DNA of 52,742 nt from positions 1-52,742 of the forward strand of contig JAJTXZ010000027.1 in the NCBI GenBank assembly GCA_021463195.1, read 5' to 3'. The translations under genes and the position numbers were made by a program. Every line of letters begins with the position of its first letter. The first letter of the stretch is position 1. Under the pieces are notes generated by a model that made no database searches, was not told where the DNA came from, and worked only from the letters and a program-made list of their open reading frames with translations. The stretch is from Anaerolineae bacterium (lineage in GTDB: Bacteria > Chloroflexota > Anaerolineae > UBA4142 > SHND01). Of this stretch, positions 26,981 through 35,137 are shown one piece after another.

Positions 26981-28327
26981 ATGTCAACCAAACCTACCAA
27001 CGAAACTATCATGGACGACAGGTTCGAATCCGCGCCGCCTATCGCGCGCAAGGCGGATCTGGCGCAGCTCCTGGCGCGCTTGAAAGGATTTACGAGCTCG
27101 CAGCTCGACTATTTTCAGGCGCTTGCCGGAGACAATCCGCTCTTGAAATATCCCGCCGCGCGGATCACCTCGCAATTCCTCAACGATTTGGAAGCGCTCG
27201 AACGCGCCACCGTGCAGCGGCAGCCAGATGCGCCAGCCGCCTATCACGAGATTCTGGAACTCACGGACCAACTCGCGTATCGCGCGCTGCTGCCCGCCGC
27301 GGCGTGGCTGCCCGAGCATGTCACCGCCATCACGTACATTCACAAAGCGCCAATGGCGCGCGTCGTTCCGTACGCGCCCGTCGCGCTGGTGGGAATTCCC
27401 TATACGGTTTATTCGTCTCGCTCAACCAACGCGTTAGAGCCCCGGAGCAATGCGGCGCCGTTGGTATGGCGCGACCTCTTGGCGCTTCCGCACGAAGTCG
27501 GGCATTATGTGTTCTGGCACGCGCGCGTTCCCGTCGCGGAAGGTTCGACGGAACGAAAACCGCTTTTCGTCCTACTGACCGAACGACTCGAGGCGAAAAG
27601 TTTTGCGACCAACCCCGACACGCGCCGCTGGCTCGAAGAAATTTTCGCGGATGTGTATGGCTGTGTGCTGGGCGGACCCATCATCGCGCTCGCAGCGCAG
27701 GACTTGCAGCTCAATCGTTCGCTGGGCGAATTTACCACCGATGATGCCGAGCATCCCATTCCCTACTTTCGTCCGCGCATTTATCAACAGGTCCTCGACA
27801 AATATTTCCAAGCCAAGTATGGCGACCCAGTGCGAGCGCGTTGGGAGCAAGCGGTGTTGAAACGTCCGTATGTGCCGCGCATCTTTGACGGCGACCGGGT
27901 GCATCCTTTGAACGAGACGCGCATCACGGGGGAACTGGAAACTATCGTGGAGGAGATTCGCCAAGTCCTTTATGACTTGCCCGATTTCCACACCTTGAAC
28001 CGGGACGAGGTATTGTGGCCCCGCAAGACCGCGCTGGGCATGCCAACGGGCGACATTAACGCTTGGCTCGCTGCCCGGTTTGAAGCGCAGCTTGACGAGT
28101 TCCGCAAGGACGCGTCCGGCGCAAACAATCCGCCTTTGCTCTCTACGGATCCGCTTGCCGATACGGCATGGCAAGATTTACGCCAACGCTTTCGCGACGA
28201 CGCCAAACAGGCGCGCGCCGCGGGCATGGTCTTTGAGTCGACACTGAGCGGCTTGACCGCCGACCAGGTCGCCGAGCTGTGGGCGGGCGGATGGGCGACG
28301 GAAGGACCAGACACAAACTGGCCTTAA
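26981..28327 (+). CDS. Unrecognised protein with a zinc-metallopeptidase-like HExxH motif
   Basis: I do not recognise the family. The 448-residue protein has no signal peptide or membrane segment. It contains LALPHEVGHYVFWHA (HEVGH, residues 171-175) and, some 45 residues later, EEIFADVYGC (E219/E220, D224). An HExxH followed by a Glu in an ExxxD helix is the metal-binding layout of gluzincin peptidases, so a cytoplasmic zinc enzyme is a reasonable guess. The C-terminal 200 residues are helical and charged, with no known motif. The start has AAGGAG at good spacing. Its 3' end converges with the STAND regulator gene across a hairpin. Confidence 0.75.
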   Translation: MSTKPTNETIMDDRFESAPPIARKADLAQLLARLKGFTSSQLDYFQALAGDNPLLKYPAARITSQFLNDLEALERATVQRQPDAPAAYHEILELTDQLAYRALLPAAAWLPEHVTAITYIHKAPMARVVPYAPVALVGIPYTVYSSRSTNALEPRSNAAPLVWRDLLALPHEVGHYVFWHARVPVAEGSTERKPLFVLLTERLEAKSFATNPDTRRWLEEIFADVYGCVLGGPIIALAAQDLQLNRSLGEFTTDDAEHPIPYFRPRIYQQVLDKYFQAKYGDPVRARWEQAVLKRPYVPRIFDGDRVHPLNETRITGELETIVEEIRQVLYDLPDFHTLNRDEVLWPRKTALGMPTGDINAWLAARFEAQLDEFRKDASGANNPPLLSTDPLADTAWQDLRQRFRDDAKQARAAGMVFESTLSGLTADQVAELWAGGWATEGPDTNWP

Positions 28328-28350
28328 CGGATCCGGTCTGATTAGTAGGC

Positions 28351-28384
28351 AGACCTTCGAGATTTCCGAAAACCTCAAAGGTCT
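28351..28384. repeat. Hairpin between convergent genes
   Basis: Arms AGACCTTCGAG (28351-28361) and CTCAAAGGTCT (28374-28384) pair with one mismatch around ATTTCCGAAAAC. It lies between convergent stops at 28327 and 28401 and may end transcription both ways, although no T-run follows. The loop and the AGACC stem recur at 31407 and 35074. Confidence 0.75.
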
Positions 28385-28400
28385 TGCGCTCACCGACGAC

Positions 28401-30857
28401 TCAGGAATCCATTCTGGCTTTATCAAATTCCACATAATCTTTAGCGAGCCGTTTCTCTAGTTGGGTCGCGAGGGCTGAATCAAACTGATGCGCCAGCTCC
28501 AGAGCTTCTTGCCAATATGATCGTGCCTGCTCAACTTGATGCGCGTGCGAGTAAATGTTTCCTACATGGGAGGCAACGTACATTCGCCCTATATCGTCAT
28601 TGCCACAGCGCGCAAAAGACTCTAGCGCCCGAACTAACGCCAAGTCCAAATCTCCCTGCGCCAAATCAAGTTGGCTTAGGCGAAACAATAAGCGTGTATG
28701 GGTCTTGGCATCACCAACTCGTTTGGTGAGTTCAAACGCGCGTTCGGCATCGGCTCGCGCTGCCGGGAGCTTGCCCAGTTGGTGACGGATTCCTGATAAA
28801 TAGTACAGCGCCTCAATAAGCGCCGCGTTATTGTTAATCTGTTCCGCCAGAATGATGGCGCGTTGACACGCTTGCTCCGCCAAACTCTTATCGTCATAAC
28901 CATAGAGCACGACGTAGGCGTAGAGCGAAAGAATTTGCGCTTCAAGATTTCGTTGCCCAAGCCGCAAAGATTCTTGGAGCGCTTTTTCCAGCAGTTTTTT
29001 TGCTTCGGGAAATTGCTTTCGATTGTATTGAATTGATGCTTTGCGATAATAAAACTCCGCTAAGGCGGCGCCATCATTGGAAGCCTCCAAAACAGGTTGA
29101 GCGAGCGCCAACAACTCATCCGCCTCATCGAGATGCGAGGTATCTTTTTTGATCCGCGCCAGCATCACATTCACACGCCCGACTTGTTGTATCTCATCAA
29201 GTTCGTACCAACACGCGCGGCTTGCCAGCAAATGCTCTTCTGCCTCTTGGTGATCTCCCTGCTCCACACACGCCTTGCCCCACTCGCACAAATCATTCGC
29301 ATACGCGCGCAAATCTCCGCTCGCTTGCGCTTGCTCACACGCCAAACGGTACGCCTGCCGCGCGTCCGTGTAACGCCCGCGCCGCTCCCACGGCTCGCGG
29401 AGCGTTTCCACGTACGCTTGCGCCGTCGCATAATCTTGCTGCGCGTGCGCCAGACGCAAACCCGCGTTGAGATTGCTCCATTCCTTTTCCAATTCCAGAT
29501 ACGCGTCGCGGCGCGTTTGCGCGTACTGTAAAAAATATTGAAACATGCGCCGCGCGGTCGCGGCGGATTCCTCCGCCGCCGCGTTGATTTTTTCCAACGC
29601 GTACCGCCGCAATAATTCGTGCAAATCAAAACGGCGCCCCTCGCGCTGCACGAGCGATTTGTCCGCGAGCGCGGTCAATACATTGTGCGGCGCTTGCGTC
29701 ACCGCTTCCGCCGCGCCCCGCTCGAAACCGCCTTCGAAAAACGCCAGCCGCCGAAACGTTTCCTGTTCCAACGTCGTCAATCGCGCGTACGAATAATCGA
29801 ATGCCGCCGCGATGCTGGCGTGCGCGCGCGTCGCGTCCAGGCGTTCCTTTTTCAATGCTTGAATGCTCGTTTCAATCTGCGCGGCGATTTCGGCGCACGA
29901 AAACGACGCCACCCACGCGGCAGCCAATTCAAGCGCCAGCGGATGCCCCTCCACCAAACGACAAATCCGCGCCGCGTCCGCGAGTTCGGCTTTGACGGGA
30001 AAACGCGGAAACGCGCGGCGCGCGCGTTCGATAAACAATTCCACCGCCGTAAATTTTTCCAGTTCCGCTGTCTCGTCGGCGCGCGGAAAATCCAAGCCCT
30101 CCAAATCCACAATCCGTTCCCAATCCAAATGCAGCTGCTCGCGCGACGTGACCAAAATTTTGATTTCGGGCGCGTGCGTCAACAGCTCGTGCGCCAAATC
30201 CGCGCCGTCGAGCAAATGCTCGAAATTGTCCAGCAGCAAAAGTGTTTTGGGAAAAATTTCGCGCAAGTACGCGGCGATTTGCTGCGCCGGCTCGGCGTCC
30301 GTGAGCCGCAGTTGCAGCGCATCGGCAAGCGCTTGCGGAATCAGGCGCGGCGACGCGACCTCGCGCAGCGAGACAAAACAGACCGCGTCCCATCGCGCGC
30401 GCTGTTGTTCTAGCGCGTGCAGCGCAAGGCGCGTTTTGCCCACGCCGCCAGGTCCGCGCAGCGTCAAGAGCCGACACCATGGGTCGTTCAACTGTTCCGC
30501 AATGTCGCCCAATTCGCGCGTTCGCCCGAAAAATTTGGCGGGCTGCGGCGGCGGGGGTTTGGGCGCAGGCGGCGCGCGCAGTGCGGTGGGCGGCGGCAGC
30601 TCGGCGGCTTGCCCCGACAATGCCGCGCGAAAAAACCGGCTGCGCAGGTGCGTCGGCACCTCGAGCGCGTTCGCCAAGCCCTCGGCGGTTTGTTCCGAAG
30701 GCGTCTCCCCGCGTTCGATTTTTTTAATCCACACTTCCGAACAGCTCACCAGCCGCGCGAGATTTTGCTGCGTCAAGCCCAACCCCAACCGCCGCTGATT
30801 CACCCATTCGCCGAACGACAAAGGACCTTGATGGACGCGCTTGCTTTTTCGAGGCAT
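28401..30857 (-). CDS. XRE-HTH / STAND NTPase / TPR regulator
   Basis: An 818-residue multidomain signal-transduction protein. Residues about 10-80 form an XRE-type helix-turn-helix (TQQNLARLVSCSEVWIKKIE). A Pro-rich linker leads to an NB-ARC-like STAND ATPase with GRTRELGDIA, Walker A GPGGVGKTRLA (135-145), Walker B KTLLLLDNFEHLL (204-216) and LVTSREQL. The last 400 residues are tetratricopeptide-like helical pairs, e.g. EAKKLLEKALQESLRLGQ. Such proteins sense an unknown ligand through the TPRs and change oligomeric state on ATP binding. The ATG has AAGGAG at proper spacing and a TATAAT box upstream (minus strand, 30878-30883). Target genes are unknown. Confidence 0.9.
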   Translation of the reverse strand: MPRKSKRVHQGPLSFGEWVNQRRLGLGLTQQNLARLVSCSEVWIKKIERGETPSEQTAEGLANALEVPTHLRSRFFRAALSGQAAELPPPTALRAPPAPKPPPPQPAKFFGRTRELGDIAEQLNDPWCRLLTLRGPGGVGKTRLALHALEQQRARWDAVCFVSLREVASPRLIPQALADALQLRLTDAEPAQQIAAYLREIFPKTLLLLDNFEHLLDGADLAHELLTHAPEIKILVTSREQLHLDWERIVDLEGLDFPRADETAELEKFTAVELFIERARRAFPRFPVKAELADAARICRLVEGHPLALELAAAWVASFSCAEIAAQIETSIQALKKERLDATRAHASIAAAFDYSYARLTTLEQETFRRLAFFEGGFERGAAEAVTQAPHNVLTALADKSLVQREGRRFDLHELLRRYALEKINAAAEESAATARRMFQYFLQYAQTRRDAYLELEKEWSNLNAGLRLAHAQQDYATAQAYVETLREPWERRGRYTDARQAYRLACEQAQASGDLRAYANDLCEWGKACVEQGDHQEAEEHLLASRACWYELDEIQQVGRVNVMLARIKKDTSHLDEADELLALAQPVLEASNDGAALAEFYYRKASIQYNRKQFPEAKKLLEKALQESLRLGQRNLEAQILSLYAYVVLYGYDDKSLAEQACQRAIILAEQINNNAALIEALYYLSGIRHQLGKLPAARADAERAFELTKRVGDAKTHTRLLFRLSQLDLAQGDLDLALVRALESFARCGNDDIGRMYVASHVGNIYSHAHQVEQARSYWQEALELAHQFDSALATQLEKRLAKDYVEFDKARMDS

Positions 30858-30877
30858 TGAAACTCCTTGTATCTCTA

Positions 30878-30883
30878 ATTATA
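30878..30883 (-). promoter_or_regulatory. -10 box for the STAND regulator
   Basis: TATAAT on the minus strand, 21 bases before the ATG. There is no clear -35 box at the expected distance, so the promoter may need an activator. Confidence 0.45.
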
Positions 30884-30941
30884 TCTATTCTCGCTCTGTT
30901 GCGCGCCCCAATTTCTGATTTAATAACAGCGAGGTGAAAAC

Positions 30942-31307
30942 ATGAACCATTTTTCCTTTTCCCTACTCGGACTGCTCGCCCTCGCGTTGTTTTTCTGCGC
31001 CGGGTGCGACCCTGAAACGGTATCCCAACGTCGCCCACCCGATTCAAGCCGCGCCCGCGAACAAATGGGTCTGTTACAGCGCGAACGGCAAACTCGTCAC
31101 GCTGGCAAAAAATAACGGGCGCTGGGTTTTGCTGGTGCGCGACGATGCGCCGCAGAGCAACTTTCACGTCGCGCGCGACACGAAATCCCGCTCGCCGGGC
31201 AGCCGTCCAAATTGGAACTATTGCCGCCAACCAAAGGTAAAGAGGGCTTTCGTTACGAAATCGAATTGGACGGCATGACCCAAGAGATTCGCAGTTGGTT
31301 CAAATAA
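30942..31307 (+). pseudogene. Frameshifted small lipoprotein-like gene
   Basis: ATG 30942 has GAGGTG five bases before it and encodes MNHFSFSLLGLLALALFF, a good signal sequence ending near CAGC, a possible atypical lipobox. That frame then closes at a TAA near 31107. A continuous protein-like reading appears if the frame shifts by +1 near 31003-31012 (LKRYPNVAHPIQAAPANKWV, then WVLLVRDDAPQSNFHVARD) and returns to the first frame near 31181, ending FRYEIELDGMTQEIRSWFK at TAA 31305-31307. Two compensating shifts point to a decayed gene or to local assembly errors. The family is not recognised. Confidence 0.5.
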
Positions 31308-31406
31308 TCGCAAGCGTCCCACCCGTCGAAAATTTTCGGACACAGCTGTCACAGAAATCACAAATTTTTGCGACCTAGAGCGAATTCCTGTTTGGTCCAA
31401 GGTAAA

Positions 31407-31440
31407 AGACCCTTTGGATTTTCGGAAACCCAAAGGGTCT
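31407..31440. repeat. Perfect 11-bp hairpin of the dispersed family
   Basis: Arms AGACCCTTTGG (31407-31417) and CCAAAGGGTCT (31430-31440) with the loop ATTTTCGGAAAC. Loop and stem start resemble those at 28351. It lies about 100 bases downstream of the lipoprotein remnant. Confidence 0.75.
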
Positions 31441-31480
31441 GTCCCCTAAATCAAATCGGAAACTGGTCTAGTTCATCATT

Positions 31481-31512
31481 CTTATCTGTGGACTCTGTGA
31501 CATCTGTGGCCC
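31481..31512. repeat. Degenerate 'ATCTGTGG' short repeats
   Basis: Three near-copies of an ATCTGTGGC/CTCTGTGAC unit lie just before the first orphan HTH gene. Related units, some inverted, recur at 31871-31917 and 32094-32120. Confidence 0.55.
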
Positions 31513-31530
31513 ATTCAAAAAAAGCATCCT

Positions 31531-31779
31531 ATGAACGACGCATCATTCGGCAATTGGCTCAAGACACGCCGCCGCGCGTTGGGTCTCACCCAAGATGAAT
31601 TGGCGCATCAAGTTTATTGCGCCGAAATCACGATTCGCAAAATCGAAGCCGGCCAACTGCGCCCGTCCAAGCAGCTCGCGGAATTGCTCGTCAGCGCGCT
31701 GCAGGTCACGGCGACCGAGCAAGCCATGTTCGTGCAGCTGGCGCGGCAGCGTCACAGCATCGCGCTGCCGTGGCAATAA
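31531..31779 (+). CDS. Orphan XRE-type helix-turn-helix protein
   Basis: An 82-residue protein made of little more than one HTH domain (GLTQDELAHQVYCAEITIRK, then IEAGQLRPSKQLAELLVSAL). The sequence closely resembles the N-terminal HTH of the HTH-NTPase-TPR class encoded at 28401-30857, but no NTPase follows. It may be a free-standing DNA-binding protein or the surviving front end of a lost regulator. No Shine-Dalgarno precedes the ATG. A similar copy lies at 32137. Confidence 0.7.
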   Translation: MNDASFGNWLKTRRRALGLTQDELAHQVYCAEITIRKIEAGQLRPSKQLAELLVSALQVTATEQAMFVQLARQRHSIALPWQ

Positions 31780-31884
31780 TTTCTATCGCCAATGGTATCG
31801 CTGCGACGGAGCGTTTTTGGCGTATCCTATCGCTAAACGTTGGATTCAATCCAAAGAATGGTTGACACAATACACAGATTCGGG

Positions 31885-32120
31885 TTTGGGACACAGATGC
31901 CACAGATGGCACAGATTCATGCGATACATGCGATGCGCGCCGAGTCCCCATCGCCCGTTCCGCCATTTGCTTGTTTCTTCGTGACTACTCAACCCACCTG
32001 TCATTTCGAGCGGATGCGAGAAATCTCAATCGCCGAAAGGACGAGATTTCTCGCTCTGCTCGAAATGACACCCGAGTAGTCACGTTTCTTTTGTGAAATC
32101 TGCGCGATCTGTGTCCCAAA
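31885..32120. mobile_element. MITE-like nested inverted repeat
   Basis: The ends are a perfect 14-base inverted pair, TTTGGGACACAGAT (31885-31898) and ATCTGTGTCCCAAA (32107-32120). Inside lie GTGACTACTC (31981-31990) with GAGTAGTCAC (32074-32083), CATTTCGAGC (32002-32011) with GCTCGAAATG (32058-32067), and GCGAGAAATCTC (32016-32027) with GAGATTTCTCGC (32043-32054). The CATTTCGAGC...GAGAAATCTC core is a sequence type widely dispersed in bacterial genomes. No target-site duplication or gene is visible, so mobility is inferred only. Confidence 0.55.
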
Positions 32121-32136
32121 GATTGGAGCGCCGCGC

Positions 32137-32385
32137 ATGAAATCTTCCGCTCTTCCAACCTTTGGCGCCTGGTTAAAAACGCGCCGCCACGCTTGCGACA
32201 TGACGCAAAAAGAATTGGCGCGCGCGGCTGGCTGCGCCGAAATCACCATCCGCAAAATCCAAGCCGACCAACTGCGCCCGTCCAAAAAGCTCGCGCGCGT
32301 CTTGCTGGAAAAACTGGATGCGCGCCCAGACGAACGCGACGCGTTGATGGCGCTGGCGCGGCGCAAGCAACGCGCTTGGCGCTAG
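32137..32385 (+). CDS. Orphan XRE-type helix-turn-helix protein (second copy)
   Basis: An 82-residue single-domain HTH protein (DMTQKELARAAGCAEITIRK, then QADQLRPSKKLARVLLEKL). It shares the CAEITIRKI and QLRPSK cores with the protein at 31531 and the general pattern of the STAND regulators' HTH. Both have the same length and end just after the HTH, so an ancestral duplication of a stand-alone gene, not two random truncations, seems more likely. A hairpin with a T-run follows the stop. Function unknown; a DNA-binding role is inferred. Confidence 0.7.
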   Translation: MKSSALPTFGAWLKTRRHACDMTQKELARAAGCAEITIRKIQADQLRPSKKLARVLLEKLDARPDERDALMALARRKQRAWR

Positions 32386-32392
32386 CGCGTCT

Positions 32393-32416
32393 GCGACACA
32401 AAGTGTGTCGCTTTTT
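32393..32416 (+). terminator. Rho-independent terminator
   Basis: Arms GCGACACA (32393-32400) and TGTGTCGC (32404-32411) with an AAG loop and a TTTTT tract, eight bases after the second orphan HTH gene. Confidence 0.65.
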
Positions 32417-32453
32417 ATATCGCTTTTTATATTGCCAAAACCTTCGCCAAACG

Positions 32454-32476
32454 AGCGCAATTTCCAAAATTGCGCT
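32454..32476. repeat. Perfect 10-bp hairpin
   Basis: AGCGCAATTT (32454-32463), CCA loop, AAATTGCGCT (32467-32476). It lies in a 290-base spacer that also has a tandem CGCTTTTTATAT pair (32409-32432) and two copies of TATTGCCAAAACC. No gene is supported there. Confidence 0.65.
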
Positions 32477-32530
32477 ACGAAATCCGCTTATTATTTTCGA
32501 TTGGCAAAAGTATTGATATTGCCAAAACCA

Positions 32531-32559
32531 TTTACATTCGCGCGCGTTTCTGTCATACT
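32531..32559 (+). promoter_or_regulatory. Candidate promoter of the secreted 776-residue protein
   Basis: TTTACA (32531-32536) and CATACT (32554-32559) are 17 bases apart. The leader of about 110 bases contains an 8-bp hairpin (TCCTCTCG 32597-32604 with CGAGAGGA 32630-32637). Confidence 0.5.
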
Positions 32560-32678
32560 GTGCGCAGCTAGAGAGGCACACTGAAACAGTCATCCATCCT
32601 CTCGCTCATCGTCGGCGGTTCGCTGCGGTCGAGAGGAGCGGCGCTGGCAAATGACCAAATCCAGAAGGAGACTTTGCA

Positions 32679-35009
32679 GTGGATACGAAAATGCTTCGGC
32701 ATGGCGCGCGTTTTACATTTTTGGCAATATGTTTTGGCTTGATGGTCATGCTTACGCCGTTCGTCGCGCCTGTCGCGGACGCGGCGCCAATTTCTGGAAT
32801 GGATTCGAACGGTTTATTCGGGCGCACGATTCCGCTGGCGGATGTGCTTGCGCCGGACGGGACGCTCAACGTTGCGCCGGGTCAATTCGGCGCGATTGAT
32901 TTGGCGGGCTATCAAGGGGTAATTTCGCCCGACGGAGCGCCGCGCTTTGCGCCAACCGCGACCTCCTTTACTCTCCAGAACCCCGGAATCTCGCCCACCA
33001 GCGTTAATATCCTGGTTTTCCGCGCCACGTTCAGTGAAGCCGTTCAAAACGTGGACACGGCTGATTTTGCCATCAACGGAACGACGACCGCTACAGTCAC
33101 ACTTGTCACATCAGTTAGCGCCAGCGTCTATGATATCACCGTCTCGGGCGGCGACTTGGCAACTTTCAATGGCACTGTCGGATTGAACCTATCCGGAACG
33201 CAGAACATCACCAACCTGTCAGGTGATGCCTTGCCCAATACGGAACCTGTCATAGACCAAATTTTTGATGTGCAAAACAACCTGTGCACCACGAATGAGA
33301 ACGCAACCAACGAGTACACCATAGCATACAAATTATCCATCCCGGTGGATGTGGACTATAACGGCGCTTCCCCAAGCTACTCGGTGAACAACACCGCCAA
33401 CATTCCGAATGGCGCTTTCGACAGAGTTGGCTACTGTCTTGAACTCGACACCGACTGGGTCTGGACTTCGATGGATGCCTTTACCACCAACGCCGCCCTG
33501 ACCGGCGTTCCCGTTGGCACCACAGTCTTCCAGCAAAAAGTCAACAACTTGGATGTCAATTCCAACAAGTCAGGTGTAGTGAAAGGCACAAGCATCTCCA
33601 CCGGCAACATCGAATTTTGGAGCAGTTGCTATACCCAGCCCAACGGGATTTCTATACCGGGCGCTAGTGGCAGCACGTACGATTTCGGCGATACACGCAG
33701 TTCCGGAAATAGTTGTTATGGCTCTATGCAAGTCCATAACTATGGCGCGGCGCAGACCATCTTTGCCTGGAACCAATGGGATGAAACGGGTCCTAGTCGT
33801 AATACGGATCTCGGCATTGGTAACTCAAGCACTGGTGGACCCGATTGGACCTTTAGAGCAAACGCCGCCAGTTATAGCACCCGCACGCTCACGGTGTATG
33901 TGCGCCCTATCTGCCAGGCGATCACTGATGGCTACTGGAATACCGTTGACACGTGGAATTGCGGTAGGGTGCCGAGGACAGGGGATAACGTCCGCATCAT
34001 CGGAAGAACCGTTACGTTGGATGTGAATACCGCTGACCTGGGAAATGTCACCATCGGCAGCGGCGGCATACTTCAAAACAATGGAAACGCGCGTACACTC
34101 TCACTCACCGGCAACTGGAGCAACAGCGGCACATTCACGCCGGGGACGTTCATCACCGTCATCTTTGGCGGTTCGGGGACTCAAAACCTCGCCGCCACTG
34201 CCGCCACAACTTTTTACAATTTGACGGTCAACAGCGGCGTCGTGTTGGTTGAAACCGTCAGCGCGGACAATGCCACCGTCAGCGGCGCATTGACCAACAG
34301 CGGAACGATTCGCAAATCACAGACCGTAAGCGGCACGGGAACCAAGACCTTTGGGCTGGCGGGGGCGCACAACGGCGCAAATCTTGCCATCAATGTCACA
34401 ACGCAAGGGACGCTCTCGAACTTGCAGGTGGACCGCATTGACAGCAATCATCCCAACAGTAACGGGGCAAACCAACAGACCGGGCGCTATTGGAGCATCA
34501 CGGCAACGGGCAGCGGCTTTACGGCCAACCTCACGCTGCCGCGCAACAATGCGGGCGCGCCGTCTGTCTGTAGATATTACAGCGGGACCAGTTGGTGGTG
34601 CGCCATAGACGGCAGCGCTTCCAACAGCGTCACTCGCAACAATATCTCTGAATTCTCTGATTGGGCGGTCGGGAACGACGCGCCCACCTCTGCGACGCTG
34701 ACCAGTTTTTCGGCGAAAGCGAAAACCAAGAAATCGGGCAAACAGATCGTGCTGCTAAAATGGGAGACCGGGAGCGAGTCGAATGTGGTCGGCTTTAACC
34801 TTTATCGCGCGCCGAAAAAGAACGGGACGTACAAACCGTTGAACAAAGAACTGCTGCCCGCAAAACATCCGGGCGAACTCGGCGGCGCGCGCTACAAGCG
34901 CGGGAACAATAAAACGCAAGCGGGCGAAACGTATTTTTACAAATTGGAAATCGTGTTGGCGGATGGAACGAGCGAGTGGAGTGACATGATAAAAATAAAG
35001 ATGCCGTAA
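32679..35009 (+). CDS. Secreted multidomain protein with a G8-like region and Fn3-like C-terminus
   Basis: A 776-residue exported protein. The GTG start has AAGGAG at ideal spacing. A signal peptide spans about residues 1-35 (AICFGLMVMLTPFVAPVADA, cut near AAP). A first beta-rich part contains a Big-like FRATFSEAVQNVDTADF. A central part has the GYCLELDTDWVWTSMDAF and YGSMQVHNYG motifs, seen next to esterases in other phyla. Residues around DGYWNTVDTWNCGRVPRTGD and VTLDVNTADLGNVTIGSGG match the G8-type beta-helix start. The C-terminal domain (LLKWETGSESNVVGFNLYRA) is Fn3-like. It probably binds surface glycans; no catalytic site is evident. Confidence 0.85.
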   Translation: MDTKMLRHGARFTFLAICFGLMVMLTPFVAPVADAAPISGMDSNGLFGRTIPLADVLAPDGTLNVAPGQFGAIDLAGYQGVISPDGAPRFAPTATSFTLQNPGISPTSVNILVFRATFSEAVQNVDTADFAINGTTTATVTLVTSVSASVYDITVSGGDLATFNGTVGLNLSGTQNITNLSGDALPNTEPVIDQIFDVQNNLCTTNENATNEYTIAYKLSIPVDVDYNGASPSYSVNNTANIPNGAFDRVGYCLELDTDWVWTSMDAFTTNAALTGVPVGTTVFQQKVNNLDVNSNKSGVVKGTSISTGNIEFWSSCYTQPNGISIPGASGSTYDFGDTRSSGNSCYGSMQVHNYGAAQTIFAWNQWDETGPSRNTDLGIGNSSTGGPDWTFRANAASYSTRTLTVYVRPICQAITDGYWNTVDTWNCGRVPRTGDNVRIIGRTVTLDVNTADLGNVTIGSGGILQNNGNARTLSLTGNWSNSGTFTPGTFITVIFGGSGTQNLAATAATTFYNLTVNSGVVLVETVSADNATVSGALTNSGTIRKSQTVSGTGTKTFGLAGAHNGANLAINVTTQGTLSNLQVDRIDSNHPNSNGANQQTGRYWSITATGSGFTANLTLPRNNAGAPSVCRYYSGTSWWCAIDGSASNSVTRNNISEFSDWAVGNDAPTSATLTSFSAKAKTKKSGKQIVLLKWETGSESNVVGFNLYRAPKKNGTYKPLNKELLPAKHPGELGGARYKRGNNKTQAGETYFYKLEIVLADGTSEWSDMIKIKMP

Positions 35010-35015
35010 TGCAAG

Positions 35016-35059
35016 ACACCCCGAGTCGAAAAAGTTTTCGACTCGGGGTGTTTTTTTTT
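35016..35059 (+). terminator. Strong rho-independent terminator
   Basis: A 17-bp perfect stem, ACACCCCGAGTCGAAAA (35016-35032) with TTTTCGACTCGGGGTGT (35035-35051), followed by nine T. It begins seven bases after the stop of the secreted protein. Confidence 0.95.
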
Positions 35060-35073
35060 GTGTCAGGTCATCC

Positions 35074-35126
35074 AGACCTTGCGTGGTTTTACGCGAACGC
35101 AGTTCGCGAGAAACCACGCAAGGTCT
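35074..35126. terminator. Long hairpin between convergent genes
   Basis: Outer arms AGACCTTGCGTGGTTT (35074-35089) and AAACCACGCAAGGTCT (35111-35126) are perfect over 16 bp; inside, GCGAAC and GTTCGC pair around GCA. It ends twelve bases beyond the minus-strand gene stop at 35138 and may terminate that operon, though no T-run is present. The AGACCTT/AAGGTCT ends match the hairpin at 28351. Confidence 0.65.
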
Positions 35127-35137
35127 CTACGCGGATG

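Noticed and set aside
29619-30798. Plus-strand frames opposite the STAND regulator
   Set aside because: Arg-rich shadows of the Walker-motif-bearing gene on the minus strand.
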